The notes: a model not told the origin generated them from the sequence alone. A DNA stretch of 64,000 nucleotides from Rhodococcus sp. ABRD24 (GCF_004328705.1 NZ_CP035319.1:1426001-1490000); one strand, 5' to 3'. Positions 1 to 8,104 are shown, numbered from the stretch's first letter. Numbers and translations: made by a program.

Positions 1-238
1 CTGCTGCCTCTATGCCCTGAGCTTGCAGGGCGGCCCCCACATTCGGATGCTCCGGCAGGGACTCGACGATTTCGACGATGGTCCGGTTCTTCAGGAACGA
101 GAGCTTGCGAGTTCCGAAGTGGTAGAGCAGCGCCCCGAAAGGTTCGGGGCGCAGCGCCACCTGCGGGTGCAGCTTCCACGCCGCGTCGAGATCGATCGCG
201 CCGGCCGGCGAACTGCTGTCGGCGGCTGGTTCGGACAC
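1..238 (-). CDS. mftB: Mycofactocin peptide chaperone MftB (3' part cut off by window edge)
   Basis: MftB is the RiPP recognition-element chaperone that binds the MftA precursor and delivers it to the radical-SAM enzyme MftC. I read the frame directly; it is open to the window edge and shows the first 79 residues. The visible part contains the stretches WKLHPQVALRPEPFGALLYH and FGTRKLSFLKN, which I recognise as MftB-like. The GTG start lies two bases after the mftA stop, so the two are probably translationally coupled. The C-terminus and the rest of the mft genes (mftC onward) lie outside the window. The family call rests on the combination with mftA and mftR next door. Confidence 0.9.
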   Translation of the reverse strand, partial: MSEPAADSSSPAGAIDLDAAWKLHPQVALRPEPFGALLYHFGTRKLSFLKNRTIVEIVESLPEHPNVGAALQAQGIEAA

Positions 239-240
239 GA

Positions 241-333
241 TCAGTACACGCCGCACATGCCGTCGATGGAAACCTCTTCCACGAGGGACTCCTCGACGAG
301 CTGGCCTTCGGTGACGTTCTCGCGATCGGACAT
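241..333 (-). CDS. mftA: Mycofactocin precursor peptide MftA
   Basis: This 30-residue gene encodes the ribosomal precursor of the redox cofactor mycofactocin. The C-terminus reads VSIDGMCGVY, matching the conserved core in which the last Val-Tyr pair is processed by MftC and MftE into the cofactor scaffold. The acidic leader fits the family. A strong ribosome binding site, GGAGGAGG, lies six bases before the ATG. mftB follows after two bases on the same strand, and the MftR regulator is divergent. The gene is shorter than usual ORF cut-offs and is easily missed. Confidence 0.97.
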   Translation of the reverse strand: MSDRENVTEGQLVEESLVEEVSIDGMCGVY

Positions 334-375
334 CGATTCCTCCTCCAAATCGGACCCCAACAGCGGAGCCGGCGG

Positions 376-398
376 TCATAGTGACTGCTTCACTGTGA
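376..398. promoter_or_regulatory. Inverted repeat between mftA and mftR, candidate MftR operator
   Basis: Two 9-base half-sites, TCATAGTGA and TCACTGTGA, face each other across 5 bases. The inner arms AGTGA/TCACT are perfect and there is one mismatch per full arm. The site lies 43 bases before mftA and 60 before mftR, where a TetR-family autoregulator would act on both directions. The symmetry is seen in the sequence; assignment to MftR is inference. Confidence 0.5.
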
Positions 399-457
399 CT
401 CGACTCACCACTGTAATGGCATCGGGTGCACAATGACTAGTGAAGGAGGCCACACAG

Positions 458-1084
458 GTGCGAACTCGTAGGAACCCGTCGTCGCGAATCGGCCGGCGGC
501 CGACCACGACACGCGACCGCATCGCTGCGGTCGGCATCGACTTGTTCGCCACCCGCGGCTTCGACGACACCAGCGTCGACGACATCGCCGAGGCCGCCGG
601 GATCGCCCGACGCACGTTCTTCCGCTACTTCCCGTCCAAGAACGCCGTCCCGTGGGGCGATTTCGACGCGCACCTGTCCGAGATGCGCACATTGCTCGAG
701 GAAATGCCGGACGACATGTCCATGCTCGACAGCCTCGTCTCGGCGGTGCTGGCGTTCAATACCTTTCCGCCAGAGGTCGCGGCCGGTCACCGCCGGCGCA
801 TGAAACTGATCTTCGAAGTCCCGGCGCTGCAAGCATATTCGGTGGTGATGTACGACGGGTGGCGTAAGGTGATCGCCGAGTACGTCGCGGCCCGCCTCGG
901 CCTCGATCCCGGCGATCAGCTCCCCCGCACCATCGGCTATCTGATGCTCGGCGTCGCCATCGCGGCCTACGAGACATGGCTCACCGACGAGTCCCTCGAC
1001 CTGATCGATCTACTCTCCAACGGCAGCCGCGTCCTGCACACCGGCATTGCCGAACTGCCCCCGCCGACAACCGACCGAGGATGA
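458..1084 (+). CDS. mftR: TetR-family mycofactocin regulator MftR
   Basis: This 208-residue TetR-type repressor is probably the regulator of the adjacent mycofactocin genes. The N-terminal helix-turn-helix is clear (residues about 15-60, ending in GIARRTFFRYFPSKNAV), followed by a ligand-binding all-helical domain. MftR of mycobacteria is known to respond to long-chain acyl-CoA. I chose the GTG at 458 because AAGGAGG lies eight bases upstream. A longer reading from the GTG at 440 would place this ribosome binding site inside the gene. It is divergent from mftA, and its stop overlaps the next gene by 4 bases, so the two are co-translated. Confidence 0.9.
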   Translation: MRTRRNPSSRIGRRPTTTRDRIAAVGIDLFATRGFDDTSVDDIAEAAGIARRTFFRYFPSKNAVPWGDFDAHLSEMRTLLEEMPDDMSMLDSLVSAVLAFNTFPPEVAAGHRRRMKLIFEVPALQAYSVVMYDGWRKVIAEYVAARLGLDPGDQLPRTIGYLMLGVAIAAYETWLTDESLDLIDLLSNGSRVLHTGIAELPPPTTDRG

Positions 1085-1893
1085 CCGCCGTGACGCTCGA
1101 TTCACTTGCCCCTTGCGCCCCCGGCTTGTGGTCGCACGACCACGTCACCGTCGAGCGCGTTCCCACCGGCCCGATCGCCCTCACCCGCACCGCCGATGCG
1201 CTACACGTGCGGCACTCACTCGGCCCCGAAGCCCTGAGCGAGCGCCTGGTGGCCCAGGTGACGGCATCGATCGACGATGCCGACTTCGGCCAGACCGAAT
1301 TCGAACTCACGATGGTGGGCCTGGTGCGCTCGACCATCCACGACCCACTCGAGGCATGGACGGTGTACTACCGCAACTCTCTCGACGAACTCCTCGACGG
1401 CACCGCCGACTTCGCCCCGATCCACGACCAGGCGGCCGAACTGGTCCGTGGCAGCGTCCTCGATCTGGGCTCGTGCTTCGGCTTCCTGCCGCTGCGACTG
1501 GCCCGTGCGGGGGTGCCGGTGACCGCCACCGACATCCTCCCCGGGACGATGACGCTGCTCGATGCCGTCGCACCGGGTCTCGGCGCCCGGATCGAGACGC
1601 TCGTCTGCGACGCGGCAAACGTCCCGGCGCCCGACGACAGCGCCGACACCGTCACCGCGATACATCTACTCGAGCACGTCGACGCGGGAACCGGCGCCGC
1701 CGTGGTCAACGAGGCACTGCGCATCGCCCGCGAGCGCGTCGTGATCGCGGTCCCGTACGAGGACGAGGCCACCGCCTGCCACGGGCACGTCCGCACCTTC
1801 GATGCCGATGCGCTGCGCGAACTCGGCGCATCGACGGGCCGACCGTTCGAGGTCTTCGACCATCACGGCGGGTGGCTGATCCTCGACGCCTGA
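1081..1893 (+). CDS. mftM: SAM-dependent methyltransferase, probable mycofactocin glycan methyltransferase MftM
   Basis: This is a 270-residue class I methyltransferase. The SAM-binding motif I is at about residues 121-130 (VLDLGSCFGF), followed by an acidic loop (VTATDILPG) and a motif around residue 160 (VCDAANVPAPDDSADTVTA). MftM-type enzymes methylate the oligoglucoside of mycofactocin. The call rests on overall resemblance to that family and on the ATGA overlap with mftR. In M. smegmatis, mftM is not in the main cluster as far as I recall, so linkage here supports the assignment. A different small-molecule methyltransferase cannot be excluded. Confidence 0.7.
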   Translation: MTAVTLDSLAPCAPGLWSHDHVTVERVPTGPIALTRTADALHVRHSLGPEALSERLVAQVTASIDDADFGQTEFELTMVGLVRSTIHDPLEAWTVYYRNSLDELLDGTADFAPIHDQAAELVRGSVLDLGSCFGFLPLRLARAGVPVTATDILPGTMTLLDAVAPGLGARIETLVCDAANVPAPDDSADTVTAIHLLEHVDAGTGAAVVNEALRIARERVVIAVPYEDEATACHGHVRTFDADALRELGASTGRPFEVFDHHGGWLILDA

Positions 1894-2001
1894 CTTCTCG
1901 ACGAGCACAGTTACCCGGACTCGACGACGCTCCCGATCACGCGGTCCGGCATCGGAGAATTACCATCCCCCGGTAGCGTCGCTACGCTGCTACGCTGAAA
2001 C

Positions 2002-2015
2002 TAGAACACGTTCTA
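2002..2015. promoter_or_regulatory. KstR operator upstream of kshB
   Basis: TAGAACACGTTCTA is a perfect 14-base palindrome matching the KstR consensus TnnAACnnGTTnnA. It lies 28 bases before the kshB start. KstR is the TetR repressor of cholesterol catabolism, released by steroid-acyl-CoA intermediates, so kshB is expected to be sterol-inducible. Confidence 0.9.
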
Positions 2016-2043
2016 ACTGATCCACGAGAGGACCAGAGTTCGC

Positions 2044-3099
2044 ATGACCACTATCGACGTGCCGCACAGCTCTCGATCCGCGGTGCTCACCGTGTCCGGG
2101 GTGATCGAGGAGACCCCCGACTCGCGGTCGCTGGTCTTCGACGTCCCCGAGGACCTCGCGAGCAAGTTCGAATACAAGCCCGGCCAGTTCCTGACACTAC
2201 GCATCCCGAGCGACCTCACCGGGTCGGTCGCCCGCTGCTACTCGCTCGCGAGTTCGCCGTTCACCGACGACGCCCCCAAGGTCACCGTCAAGCGGACCGC
2301 GGGCGGCTACGGCTCCAACTGGTTGTGCGACAACATCTCGGTCGGCGACACCATCGAGGTCCTGCCGCCGTCCGGCGTCTTCACGCCGAAGTCCCTCGAG
2401 CACGATTTCCTGCTGTTCGGCGCCGGTAGTGGCATTACCCCCGTGATGTCGATCCTCAAGTCGGCGCTCACGCAGGGCAAGGGCAAGGTCGTCCTCGTCT
2501 ACGCCAACCGCGACGAGAACTCGGTGATCTTCGCGGCCGAGCTGCGCGACCTGGCAGCCAAGTTCGCCGACCGGCTGACGGTCATTCACTGGGTCGAGAG
2601 TCTGCAAGGCCTGCCGACGCCCGCCCAGCTGGCGACGCTCACGGCGCCGTTCGCCACCCACGAGGCCTTCATGTGCGGCCCCGGCCCGTTCATGGACACC
2701 GTGCACGCCGCTCTTGCCCAGGCAGGGATGCCCCGTTCGCAGGTCCATGCCGAGGTCTTCAACTCCCTCGCCGGCGACCCTTTCAAGGACGTCGAGCTCG
2801 AGGAGGTCTCCGAGGAGGAGGCCGCCGATGCCGCGACCGTCGAGGTCGAACTGGACGGCGAGACCCACAGCTTCTCGTGGCCGCGCAAGCAGACCCTCGT
2901 CGACGTCATGCTGTCGAAGGGCCTGGACGTGCCCTACTCCTGCCAGGAAGGCGAGTGCGGTTCCTGCGCCTGCACCGTCGTCGAGGGCGAGGTCTCCATG
3001 GAGCACGCCGGTGTGCTCGATCAGGAGGACATCGACAACGGCTACATCCTGGGCTGCCAGGCCAAGCCGGTGAGCGACCGCCTCAAAATCGAGTTCTGA
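2044..3099 (+). CDS. kshB: 3-ketosteroid-9-alpha-hydroxylase reductase subunit KshB
   Basis: KshB carries electrons from NADH through FAD and a [2Fe-2S] cluster to the Rieske oxygenase KshA, which opens ring B of 3-ketosteroids. The 351-residue protein has the class I reductase layout. An FAD domain contains RCYSLASSP (residues about 59-67), an NAD domain contains GAGSGITPVMSI (about 127-138), and a C-terminal plant-type ferredoxin domain contains the cysteine pattern in CQEGECGSCACTV plus a fourth Cys near GCQAKP. A KstR operator precedes it and a strong hairpin terminator follows, so it is a single-gene unit. kshA is not in the window. PaaE/HmpA-like reductases share the fold; the KstR site argues for KshB. 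Confidence 0.92.
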   Translation: MTTIDVPHSSRSAVLTVSGVIEETPDSRSLVFDVPEDLASKFEYKPGQFLTLRIPSDLTGSVARCYSLASSPFTDDAPKVTVKRTAGGYGSNWLCDNISVGDTIEVLPPSGVFTPKSLEHDFLLFGAGSGITPVMSILKSALTQGKGKVVLVYANRDENSVIFAAELRDLAAKFADRLTVIHWVESLQGLPTPAQLATLTAPFATHEAFMCGPGPFMDTVHAALAQAGMPRSQVHAEVFNSLAGDPFKDVELEEVSEEEAADAATVEVELDGETHSFSWPRKQTLVDVMLSKGLDVPYSCQEGECGSCACTVVEGEVSMEHAGVLDQEDIDNGYILGCQAKPVSDRLKIEF

Positions 3100-3114
3100 C
3101 ACATCCAGCTCGCC

Positions 3115-3154
3115 GAAGGGCCCGATTCCACCGTCCGGTGAAGTCGGGCCCTTC
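3115..3154 (+). terminator. Hairpin terminator after kshB
   Basis: An 11-base perfect stem (GAAGGGCCCGA and its complement) encloses an 18-base loop, starting 15 bases after the kshB stop. Confidence 0.75.
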
Positions 3155-3291
3155 TCGTCGAACCTCCACCCACGGACTGTGGCCTGATCTGCACAAACCT
3201 GTGATGAGAGCGCAATCCGGTCATATTGATCGGCCGGTCAGTCAGCGTGACACTGAGATGAGGACACAATCCTTTCCCGAGGAGGCTGGAC

Positions 3292-3654
3292 ATGAAGGCA
3301 TCAACTCGTTGGCAGGACTACGCGGCTGTCATCATCGGCGCCTACGCGGCGCTCTCACCGCTGTGGCTCTCCACCAACAACGGCGCCCGGTGGTCGCTGA
3401 TCGTGCTCGGCGTGCTCGTCGCCCTGGCCGGCCTCGTCCACATGGCCCGACCCGAGATGGTCGCGGCGGACTATGCGATGGGCGTGCTCGGCGTTCTGAT
3501 GTTCATCTCCCCGTGGGTGATGAATTTCCACGCGATGGGCGGGGCATCCTGGACCGCCTGGATCGTCGGTGCACTGACCGTGGCGGTCTCCGTCGCCGGA
3601 CTGCCGGCCATGAGCGCCCGCATGCACGGACATGGTGGAGTAGCCGCACATTGA
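3292..3654 (+). CDS. SPW-repeat membrane protein
   Basis: This is a 120-residue integral membrane protein with four predicted hydrophobic segments arranged as two similar halves. The signature is a P-L-W (ALSPLWL, residue about 23) in the first half and SPW (ISPWVMNF, residue about 74) in the second, typical of the SPW repeat family found in actinobacteria. The role of this family is unknown. GGAGG lies just upstream of the ATG. A TetR-family regulator follows after 25 bases on the same strand and may share the transcript. Confidence 0.8.
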   Translation: MKASTRWQDYAAVIIGAYAALSPLWLSTNNGARWSLIVLGVLVALAGLVHMARPEMVAADYAMGVLGVLMFISPWVMNFHAMGGASWTAWIVGALTVAVSVAGLPAMSARMHGHGGVAAH

Positions 3655-3679
3655 CCCTGCTTTACCCTGCGAATCCACC

Positions 3680-4333
3680 ATGCATTCCGGCAACTCCGGT
3701 GACGTGCCGCGCGCCCATGAATCCCCGCACCGCCGACGCCGCGGCGCCAAAACCGACGGCAACGCCCGCGCGAGGATCCTCGACGCCGCCGAATCGCTGA
3801 TCGCACTCCGTGGATTCGACGCCACCTCCACCGCCGCCGTGGCCGCGGCGGCGGGGGTGCCCAAGGGCCTGATCTTCTACTACTTCCCCACCAAGGCCGA
3901 CATTCTCGCCGCCCTGCTCGCCGAACGACTACCGACCGACCCGCTCGACGACCTCACGCCGCTCGTCGCGCCGGGCGATCCCGCCGCCAGCCTGGTGAAT
4001 CTCGACAACGCGCTCAACCAGCGCGATCACCACTCGTCGATGATGCGGGTGATCATCTGGCGGGAGGCCGATACCCACCCCGACGTCCGGGAGTATCTGC
4101 GCCGATTCCGCGCATACCTGCACGAGGCAACGATCCGGATACTCCAGGCCAGCGCCGTGTCCCCGGTGCGACCCGGAACCCTGAGGGCCTGTGCCAACGC
4201 GTGGGTGGCGGCGATGTTCTCGGCTGCCAGCAGCGACCGGATACGCGACCTCGACGACATCCCCCGTCGGCACACCGACGAACTGGGCACCGTCGCGCAG
4301 GTGGTGGCTGCGGGGATGGTGCAGCTCGGTTAG
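3680..4333 (+). CDS. TetR/AcrR-family transcriptional regulator
   Basis: This is a 217-residue regulator. The TetR DNA-binding domain is clear at about residues 30-75 (ARILDAAESLIALRGFDATS, then GVPKGLIFYYFPTKADIL). The C-terminal domain is not diagnostic of ligand. It follows the SPW gene with a short gap and converges on the racemase-like gene, so its target is unknown. The N-terminal 20 residues are rich in His and Arg and may not be translated, but no better start is evident. Confidence 0.82.
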   Translation: MHSGNSGDVPRAHESPHRRRRGAKTDGNARARILDAAESLIALRGFDATSTAAVAAAAGVPKGLIFYYFPTKADILAALLAERLPTDPLDDLTPLVAPGDPAASLVNLDNALNQRDHHSSMMRVIIWREADTHPDVREYLRRFRAYLHEATIRILQASAVSPVRPGTLRACANAWVAAMFSAASSDRIRDLDDIPRRHTDELGTVAQVVAAGMVQLG

Positions 4334-4343
4334 CGCCTGAGAG

Positions 4344-5111
4344 TCACCTGGACGGCGCGGCGAGCAGGAGGCGTCCGGCTTCGAAACTCGCGGCACTGGC
4401 GGGGAGTTCCCCCGGTGACCCACTCAGCAGGACCTCTACGGTCCCCTGTCCGGTGGTGTCACGGCCGAGCGCATCGATACGACGCAGCGTCTGCGCTGCC
4501 ACGGCCTCCGCGCTGTCGAACAGCACGACGCCGTCCGGAAGGTGACTCGCGATCTCCTCCGCGACCAACGGGTAATGCGTGCAGCCCAGCACAACACCGC
4601 CGACATCGTCCGGAGTGTTCGCCGCGGCGGCCTCGATAGCCGCCCGCGCCGCCTCGACGTCGCCGAGGTCTATCGCATCGGCGAGTCCGTGACACGCGAC
4701 GCCCACCACCGAGCTCCCGTTCCCGAACCGGTCGATCAGATTTGCCTGGTACGCGCTCGCGGTGGTCGCGGCCGTCGCCCAGATCGCGACGGAATCACAG
4801 ACCGCGGCCGCCGGCTTGATCGCCGGAACCGTGCCGATCACGGGGATCGCGTCACCGACCTCCACGCGCACGTGCTCGAGCGCCGTCACACTCGCGGTGT
4901 TGCATGGGAGCACCACCACCTCCGCACCCCGGTCCACCGCCCGGCGCGCGGTACCGACCACGCGGTCGATCACCCACTGCTCAGGCTTCGGTCCCCACGG
5001 CGCATTCTCCGGGTCGAGGGAGAGCAACAGATCAAGATCGGGACGCAGCCGACGCAGCCAGGCAGACGTCGGGAGCAGCCCGAGACCCGAGTCGATGAGC
5101 GCAACGATCAC
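4344..5111 (-). CDS. Glutamate/aspartate racemase family protein
   Basis: This 255-residue protein is of the MurI/aspartate racemase fold. The N-terminal strand carries an Asp (ALIDSGLGLL), and both catalytic cysteine motifs are present (VVLPCNTASVTA near residue 74 and VLGCTHYPL near residue 177), so it is probably active. It starts with GTG 18 bases after the stop of the ferredoxin reductase and appears to be read on the same KstR-controlled transcript. The housekeeping murI of actinobacteria is normally found elsewhere, so this may be a second, non-cell-wall racemase. The substrate is not known. Confidence 0.75.
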   Translation of the reverse strand: MIVALIDSGLGLLPTSAWLRRLRPDLDLLLSLDPENAPWGPKPEQWVIDRVVGTARRAVDRGAEVVVLPCNTASVTALEHVRVEVGDAIPVIGTVPAIKPAAAVCDSVAIWATAATTASAYQANLIDRFGNGSSVVGVACHGLADAIDLGDVEAARAAIEAAAANTPDDVGGVVLGCTHYPLVAEEIASHLPDGVVLFDSAEAVAAQTLRRIDALGRDTTGQGTVEVLLSGSPGELPASAASFEAGRLLLAAPSR

Positions 5112-5129
5112 CCGACAAATCTAGCCCGC

Positions 5130-6332
5130 TCAGGCCGGGGCGGACTCGAGCAGCTCCCCGATCGGCGCACCGGCCGCGATCTTCGCGCGCATCTTCATCA
5201 CGGCGCCCGCCGAACCGGCGCCGACGACTGCGGTCAGCACACCGCCACGGGAGTAGTACGCGACGAACTTGCGGCCGTCGTCCTTGATCAGGTGGACATC
5301 GTCGTCCGCCGAGACCGTTCCGAGGGCCTGGATCTTGAGACCGTACTGGTCGCTCCAGAAGTACGGCACCTGGGCGAGGGCGTCCGGATCACCGGTTCCG
5401 GTGAGCGCGCCGGCGAGGATCTTCGCCTGGTCGCCCGCGTTGCTCCAGTGCTCGACACGCTTGTGCCCGCCCTCGGTGTGCCGCCATGAGGCCACGTCAC
5501 CGATCGCCCACACGTGCGGGTCGCCGGTGCAGCCCACCTCGTCGCACAGCACCCCGTTGTCGAGCTCGACGCCCGAACCCTCGAGCCAGCCGGTGACGGG
5601 AATCGAACCGATACCGATCGCAACGACGTCGACGGCGAGCTCGGTGCCGTCGGAGAGCACGGCCCCGCTCACCCGGCCGTCGCCGGTGAGGGACGCGAGC
5701 CCGACGCCGGTGCGCAGATCCACGCCGGCCTCGGTATGCAGACGCCCGACCAGAGTGCCGATCCGCTCACCGAGCACCGATGCGAGCGGTGCGGACTGCG
5801 GCTCGACGAGAACCACCTCGACCCCGAGTGCGCGCATGCTCGCGGCCAGCTCGCAGCCGATGAACCCGGCACCGACAACGAGTGCCCTGGTGCCCTCATG
5901 CAGCTCGGCGCGCAACGCGTGGCTCTCGTCGACCGAGCGGAGCACGTGGATCCCGTCCAGCTCGGGCAGGCCGGGGATCCGACGCGGCGCCAGCCCGGTC
6001 GCGATGATCAGCTCGCCGTACGCGATCTCGGTGCCGTCGGCGAGGGAGACGGTACGGCTGTCCCGGTCGAGACCGGTCGCGGCAACGCCGAGGCGCAGAT
6101 CGATCCGCCGCTCGTCGAAGAACTCCTGTGGTCGCAGCGTCGTGTCGTCCCTCTCCCCGCGGACCACTTCCTTCGACAGCGGTGGCCGGTCGTACGGCAG
6201 GTGCGGTTCGTCACCGACGAGGACGAGTTCGCCGTCGTAGCCCGACTGACGCAGTTCCTCGGCGGCGCGGACGGCGGCCAGACCGGCGCCGACGATCACG
6301 ACCGGACCCGCGGTGTTCTCGTTACTGGACAT
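5130..6332 (-). CDS. FAD/NAD(P)-dependent ferredoxin reductase
   Basis: This 400-residue flavoprotein is of the putidaredoxin/rubredoxin reductase type. It transfers electrons from NAD(P)H to a ferredoxin serving cytochrome P450s or oxygenases. It shows an FAD Rossmann motif at the N-terminus (VVIVGAGLAAVRAAEELR), the PYDRPPLSKE motif, a second nucleotide-binding motif (ALVVGAGFIGCELAASMR) and the late FAD motif ending VWAIGDVASW. I chose the ATG at 6332 (GGAGGG nine bases upstream) over a TTG three codons earlier. A KstR-type box 46 bases upstream suggests that it supplies electrons to steroid-degrading P450s. No ferredoxin gene is adjacent. Confidence 0.88.
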   Translation of the reverse strand: MSSNENTAGPVVIVGAGLAAVRAAEELRQSGYDGELVLVGDEPHLPYDRPPLSKEVVRGERDDTTLRPQEFFDERRIDLRLGVAATGLDRDSRTVSLADGTEIAYGELIIATGLAPRRIPGLPELDGIHVLRSVDESHALRAELHEGTRALVVGAGFIGCELAASMRALGVEVVLVEPQSAPLASVLGERIGTLVGRLHTEAGVDLRTGVGLASLTGDGRVSGAVLSDGTELAVDVVAIGIGSIPVTGWLEGSGVELDNGVLCDEVGCTGDPHVWAIGDVASWRHTEGGHKRVEHWSNAGDQAKILAGALTGTGDPDALAQVPYFWSDQYGLKIQALGTVSADDDVHLIKDDGRKFVAYYSRGGVLTAVVGAGSAGAVMKMRAKIAAGAPIGELLESAPA

Positions 6333-6377
6333 GCCTGCCAACCCTCCATCACCCGGTGCGGGACGTACCCACGAAAC

Positions 6378-6391
6378 TAGAACATGTTCTT
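6378..6391. promoter_or_regulatory. KstR-type operator upstream of the ferredoxin reductase
   Basis: TAGAACATGTTCTT matches the KstR consensus in the AACnnGTT core and differs only in the last outer base. It lies 46 bases before the reductase start, between that gene and the stop of the SDR gene. It is very similar to the box upstream of kshB. Confidence 0.8.
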
Positions 6392-6432
6392 ACCAAATCG
6401 AGCGGCGCTCGGGTACCCGCCACTCGGGGGCG

Positions 6433-7131
6433 TCAACGCTCAGCAACGCCCGGCACTGGCACCTGTGCACCGGTGATCGCCGCCGACGCCTCGCTGCACA
6501 GGAAGGCGACGACCGCCGCGATCCGCTCCGGCGAGACCCAACTGCTCCGATCGGCGGACGGCTGTTGGGCCCGGTTTGCCGGGGTGTCGATCATCGACGG
6601 CAGCACCGAGTTGGCCCGGATCCCGTCGCGGGCGTACTCGACGGCCAGCGCACTCGTCAGCGCCCACACCGCAGCCTTCGACGTCACATAGGCCGACGCG
6701 CCCGCGAACGGTGCGAACGCCGTCTTGCTCGACACCGTCACAATCGAGCCACCACCGGCCTCGATGAGGTGTGGCAGCGCGCCCTGGACGGTGAGATACA
6801 GGGGACGCAGATTGAGCTGCAGCATCGACTCGAAATCCTCGACCGGCGTCTCGTGCAGCCGTTTGCCCATTGCGAAACCACCGACCAAATGCGCTACCGC
6901 GCGCAGCGGAGCGTCGGCGTCCGAACTCGCCACTGCAACCACCTCGGCGACGCTGTCCGGATCCGACAAGTCCGCGCGCACCGTTACCACCGCGGAATCG
7001 TCGCCGAGCCGTTCGAGCGCACCGTTCGAATGCCACGGCACCACGACCCGCCACCCGGCCGCCGACAATGCATGCGTCACCGCGACACCCAGGCCGCCCG
7101 TACCGCCGGGCACCAATACCGTTGCGCTCAT
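6433..7131 (-). CDS. Short-chain dehydrogenase/reductase
   Basis: This 232-residue SDR has an N-terminal cofactor-binding motif (VPGGTGGLG), the catalytic Ser in VTVSSKTAF and the Tyr-x-x-x-Lys in YVTSKAA. The substrate is not predictable. I chose the ATG at 7131 because GAGGGA precedes it at good spacing. A longer open frame to 7320 has no support. It lies upstream of the reductase on the same strand, but the intervening KstR box suggests separate control. It lacks features I would use to call a mycofactocin-dependent SDR. Confidence 0.8.
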   Translation of the reverse strand: MSATVLVPGGTGGLGVAVTHALSAAGWRVVVPWHSNGALERLGDDSAVVTVRADLSDPDSVAEVVAVASSDADAPLRAVAHLVGGFAMGKRLHETPVEDFESMLQLNLRPLYLTVQGALPHLIEAGGGSIVTVSSKTAFAPFAGASAYVTSKAAVWALTSALAVEYARDGIRANSVLPSMIDTPANRAQQPSADRSSWVSPERIAAVVAFLCSEASAAITGAQVPVPGVAER

Positions 7132-7313
7132 ATGTCCCTCGTTCCTCGACCGACCTACCCGCCTGCAGGCACCTGTCCGTGTGCACTGTCCCTGCCGGTC
7201 TGAACTGTCCCACGATCGACGGCCCGTCGCGACGCCCGCCGCGCCTTCACAGTCACTACAGTTGGACACGAGGTTGCGCGCGCCGCCAGGGCGACACCGG
7301 AAGAGGAGCAGAC

Positions 7314-7796
7314 ATGACAACTGATTCGGGTGCAGATGCTGGGAACGCGGGCGGCGGCAGGGCCCGGTTCGGAGCGGGACCGGCGCCCGAACTTGTCAGT
7401 TCGCAGGGCCGGACGATCATCGCCGACGCCGTGGTAGCAAAGATCGCGGGCATCGCGACGCGCGAGATCGACGGCGTCTACGACGTCGGCGGCGGAACCG
7501 CTCGCGTCGTCGGTGCGCTGCGCGACCGCATCCCCGGAGCCCGCATCAACCACGGCCAGGGCGTCGCGGTGGAGGTCGGCGAGAAGCAGGCCGCGATCGA
7601 TATCGGCATCGTCGCCGAGTACGGAGTGGCACTGCACGAGCTCGCCGTCGGCATCCGGCGCAACGTGATCGCCGCGGTGGAACGCATGACCGGACTCGAA
7701 GTCACCGAGGTCGATATCACCGTCTTCGACGTCATGCTGTTCGGCGAGGGCGATGCCACCGGCCCCGAGGCCGACACCAAACCGAGGGTCCAGTGA
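7314..7796 (+). CDS. Asp23/Gls24 family envelope stress protein
   Basis: This is a 160-residue protein with an Asp23/Gls24 domain over most of its length (RTIIADAVVAKIAGIATREI to about residue 140). A flexible Gly/Ala-rich N-terminus and a charged tail flank the domain. In Firmicutes such proteins coat the inner membrane through an anchor (AmaP) and are induced by alkaline or envelope stress. AAGAGGAG lies upstream of the ATG. It is the first of five genes that overlap by 4-8 bases and end with an AmaP-like anchor, so they probably make one membrane-associated assembly. Confidence 0.88.
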   Translation: MTTDSGADAGNAGGGRARFGAGPAPELVSSQGRTIIADAVVAKIAGIATREIDGVYDVGGGTARVVGALRDRIPGARINHGQGVAVEVGEKQAAIDIGIVAEYGVALHELAVGIRRNVIAAVERMTGLEVTEVDITVFDVMLFGEGDATGPEADTKPRVQ

Positions 7797-8104
7797 CGGA
7801 ACCCGTGACGCCGGAACGGGCGACGGCAGAGCTCGCGGCCGACGCCGTGCTCGCCGTGCCGGGCGTCACGGGCCTGCACGGCGGCGAGTTCGGCGAGGTC
7901 GCGACATATCTGCCCGGCCGCCGGGTCACCGGCATCCGGATCGGCGTCGACGGGTGCGCCGTGCACATCACCGTCCGCTACCCGGCCGATCTGTTCGGGA
8001 CCGCTGAACGTGTCCGCAGCACCGTTCACCCGATCGTCCGCGTGCCGGTGGACGTGACCATCGAAGACCTCACCACAGATCACGAGACGGGACCTGAGCT
8101 ATGA
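7793..8104 (+). CDS. Small Asp23-like protein
   Basis: This 103-residue protein overlaps the Asp23 gene by 4 bases with a GTG start. The pattern of a short helix (LAADAVLAVPGVTGLHGG) followed by alternating strands (CAVHITVRYP) resembles a shortened Asp23/Gls24 domain. I infer that it is a partner of the neighbouring Asp23 proteins. No catalytic motif is visible. Confidence 0.7.
   Translation: MTEPVTPERATAELAADAVLAVPGVTGLHGGEFGEVATYLPGRRVTGIRIGVDGCAVHITVRYPADLFGTAERVRSTVHPIVRVPVDVTIEDLTTDHETGPEL

Noticed and set aside
23..436. 137-codon plus-strand frame at the left edge
   Set aside because: Antisense to mftA and mftB, which carry clear family signatures.
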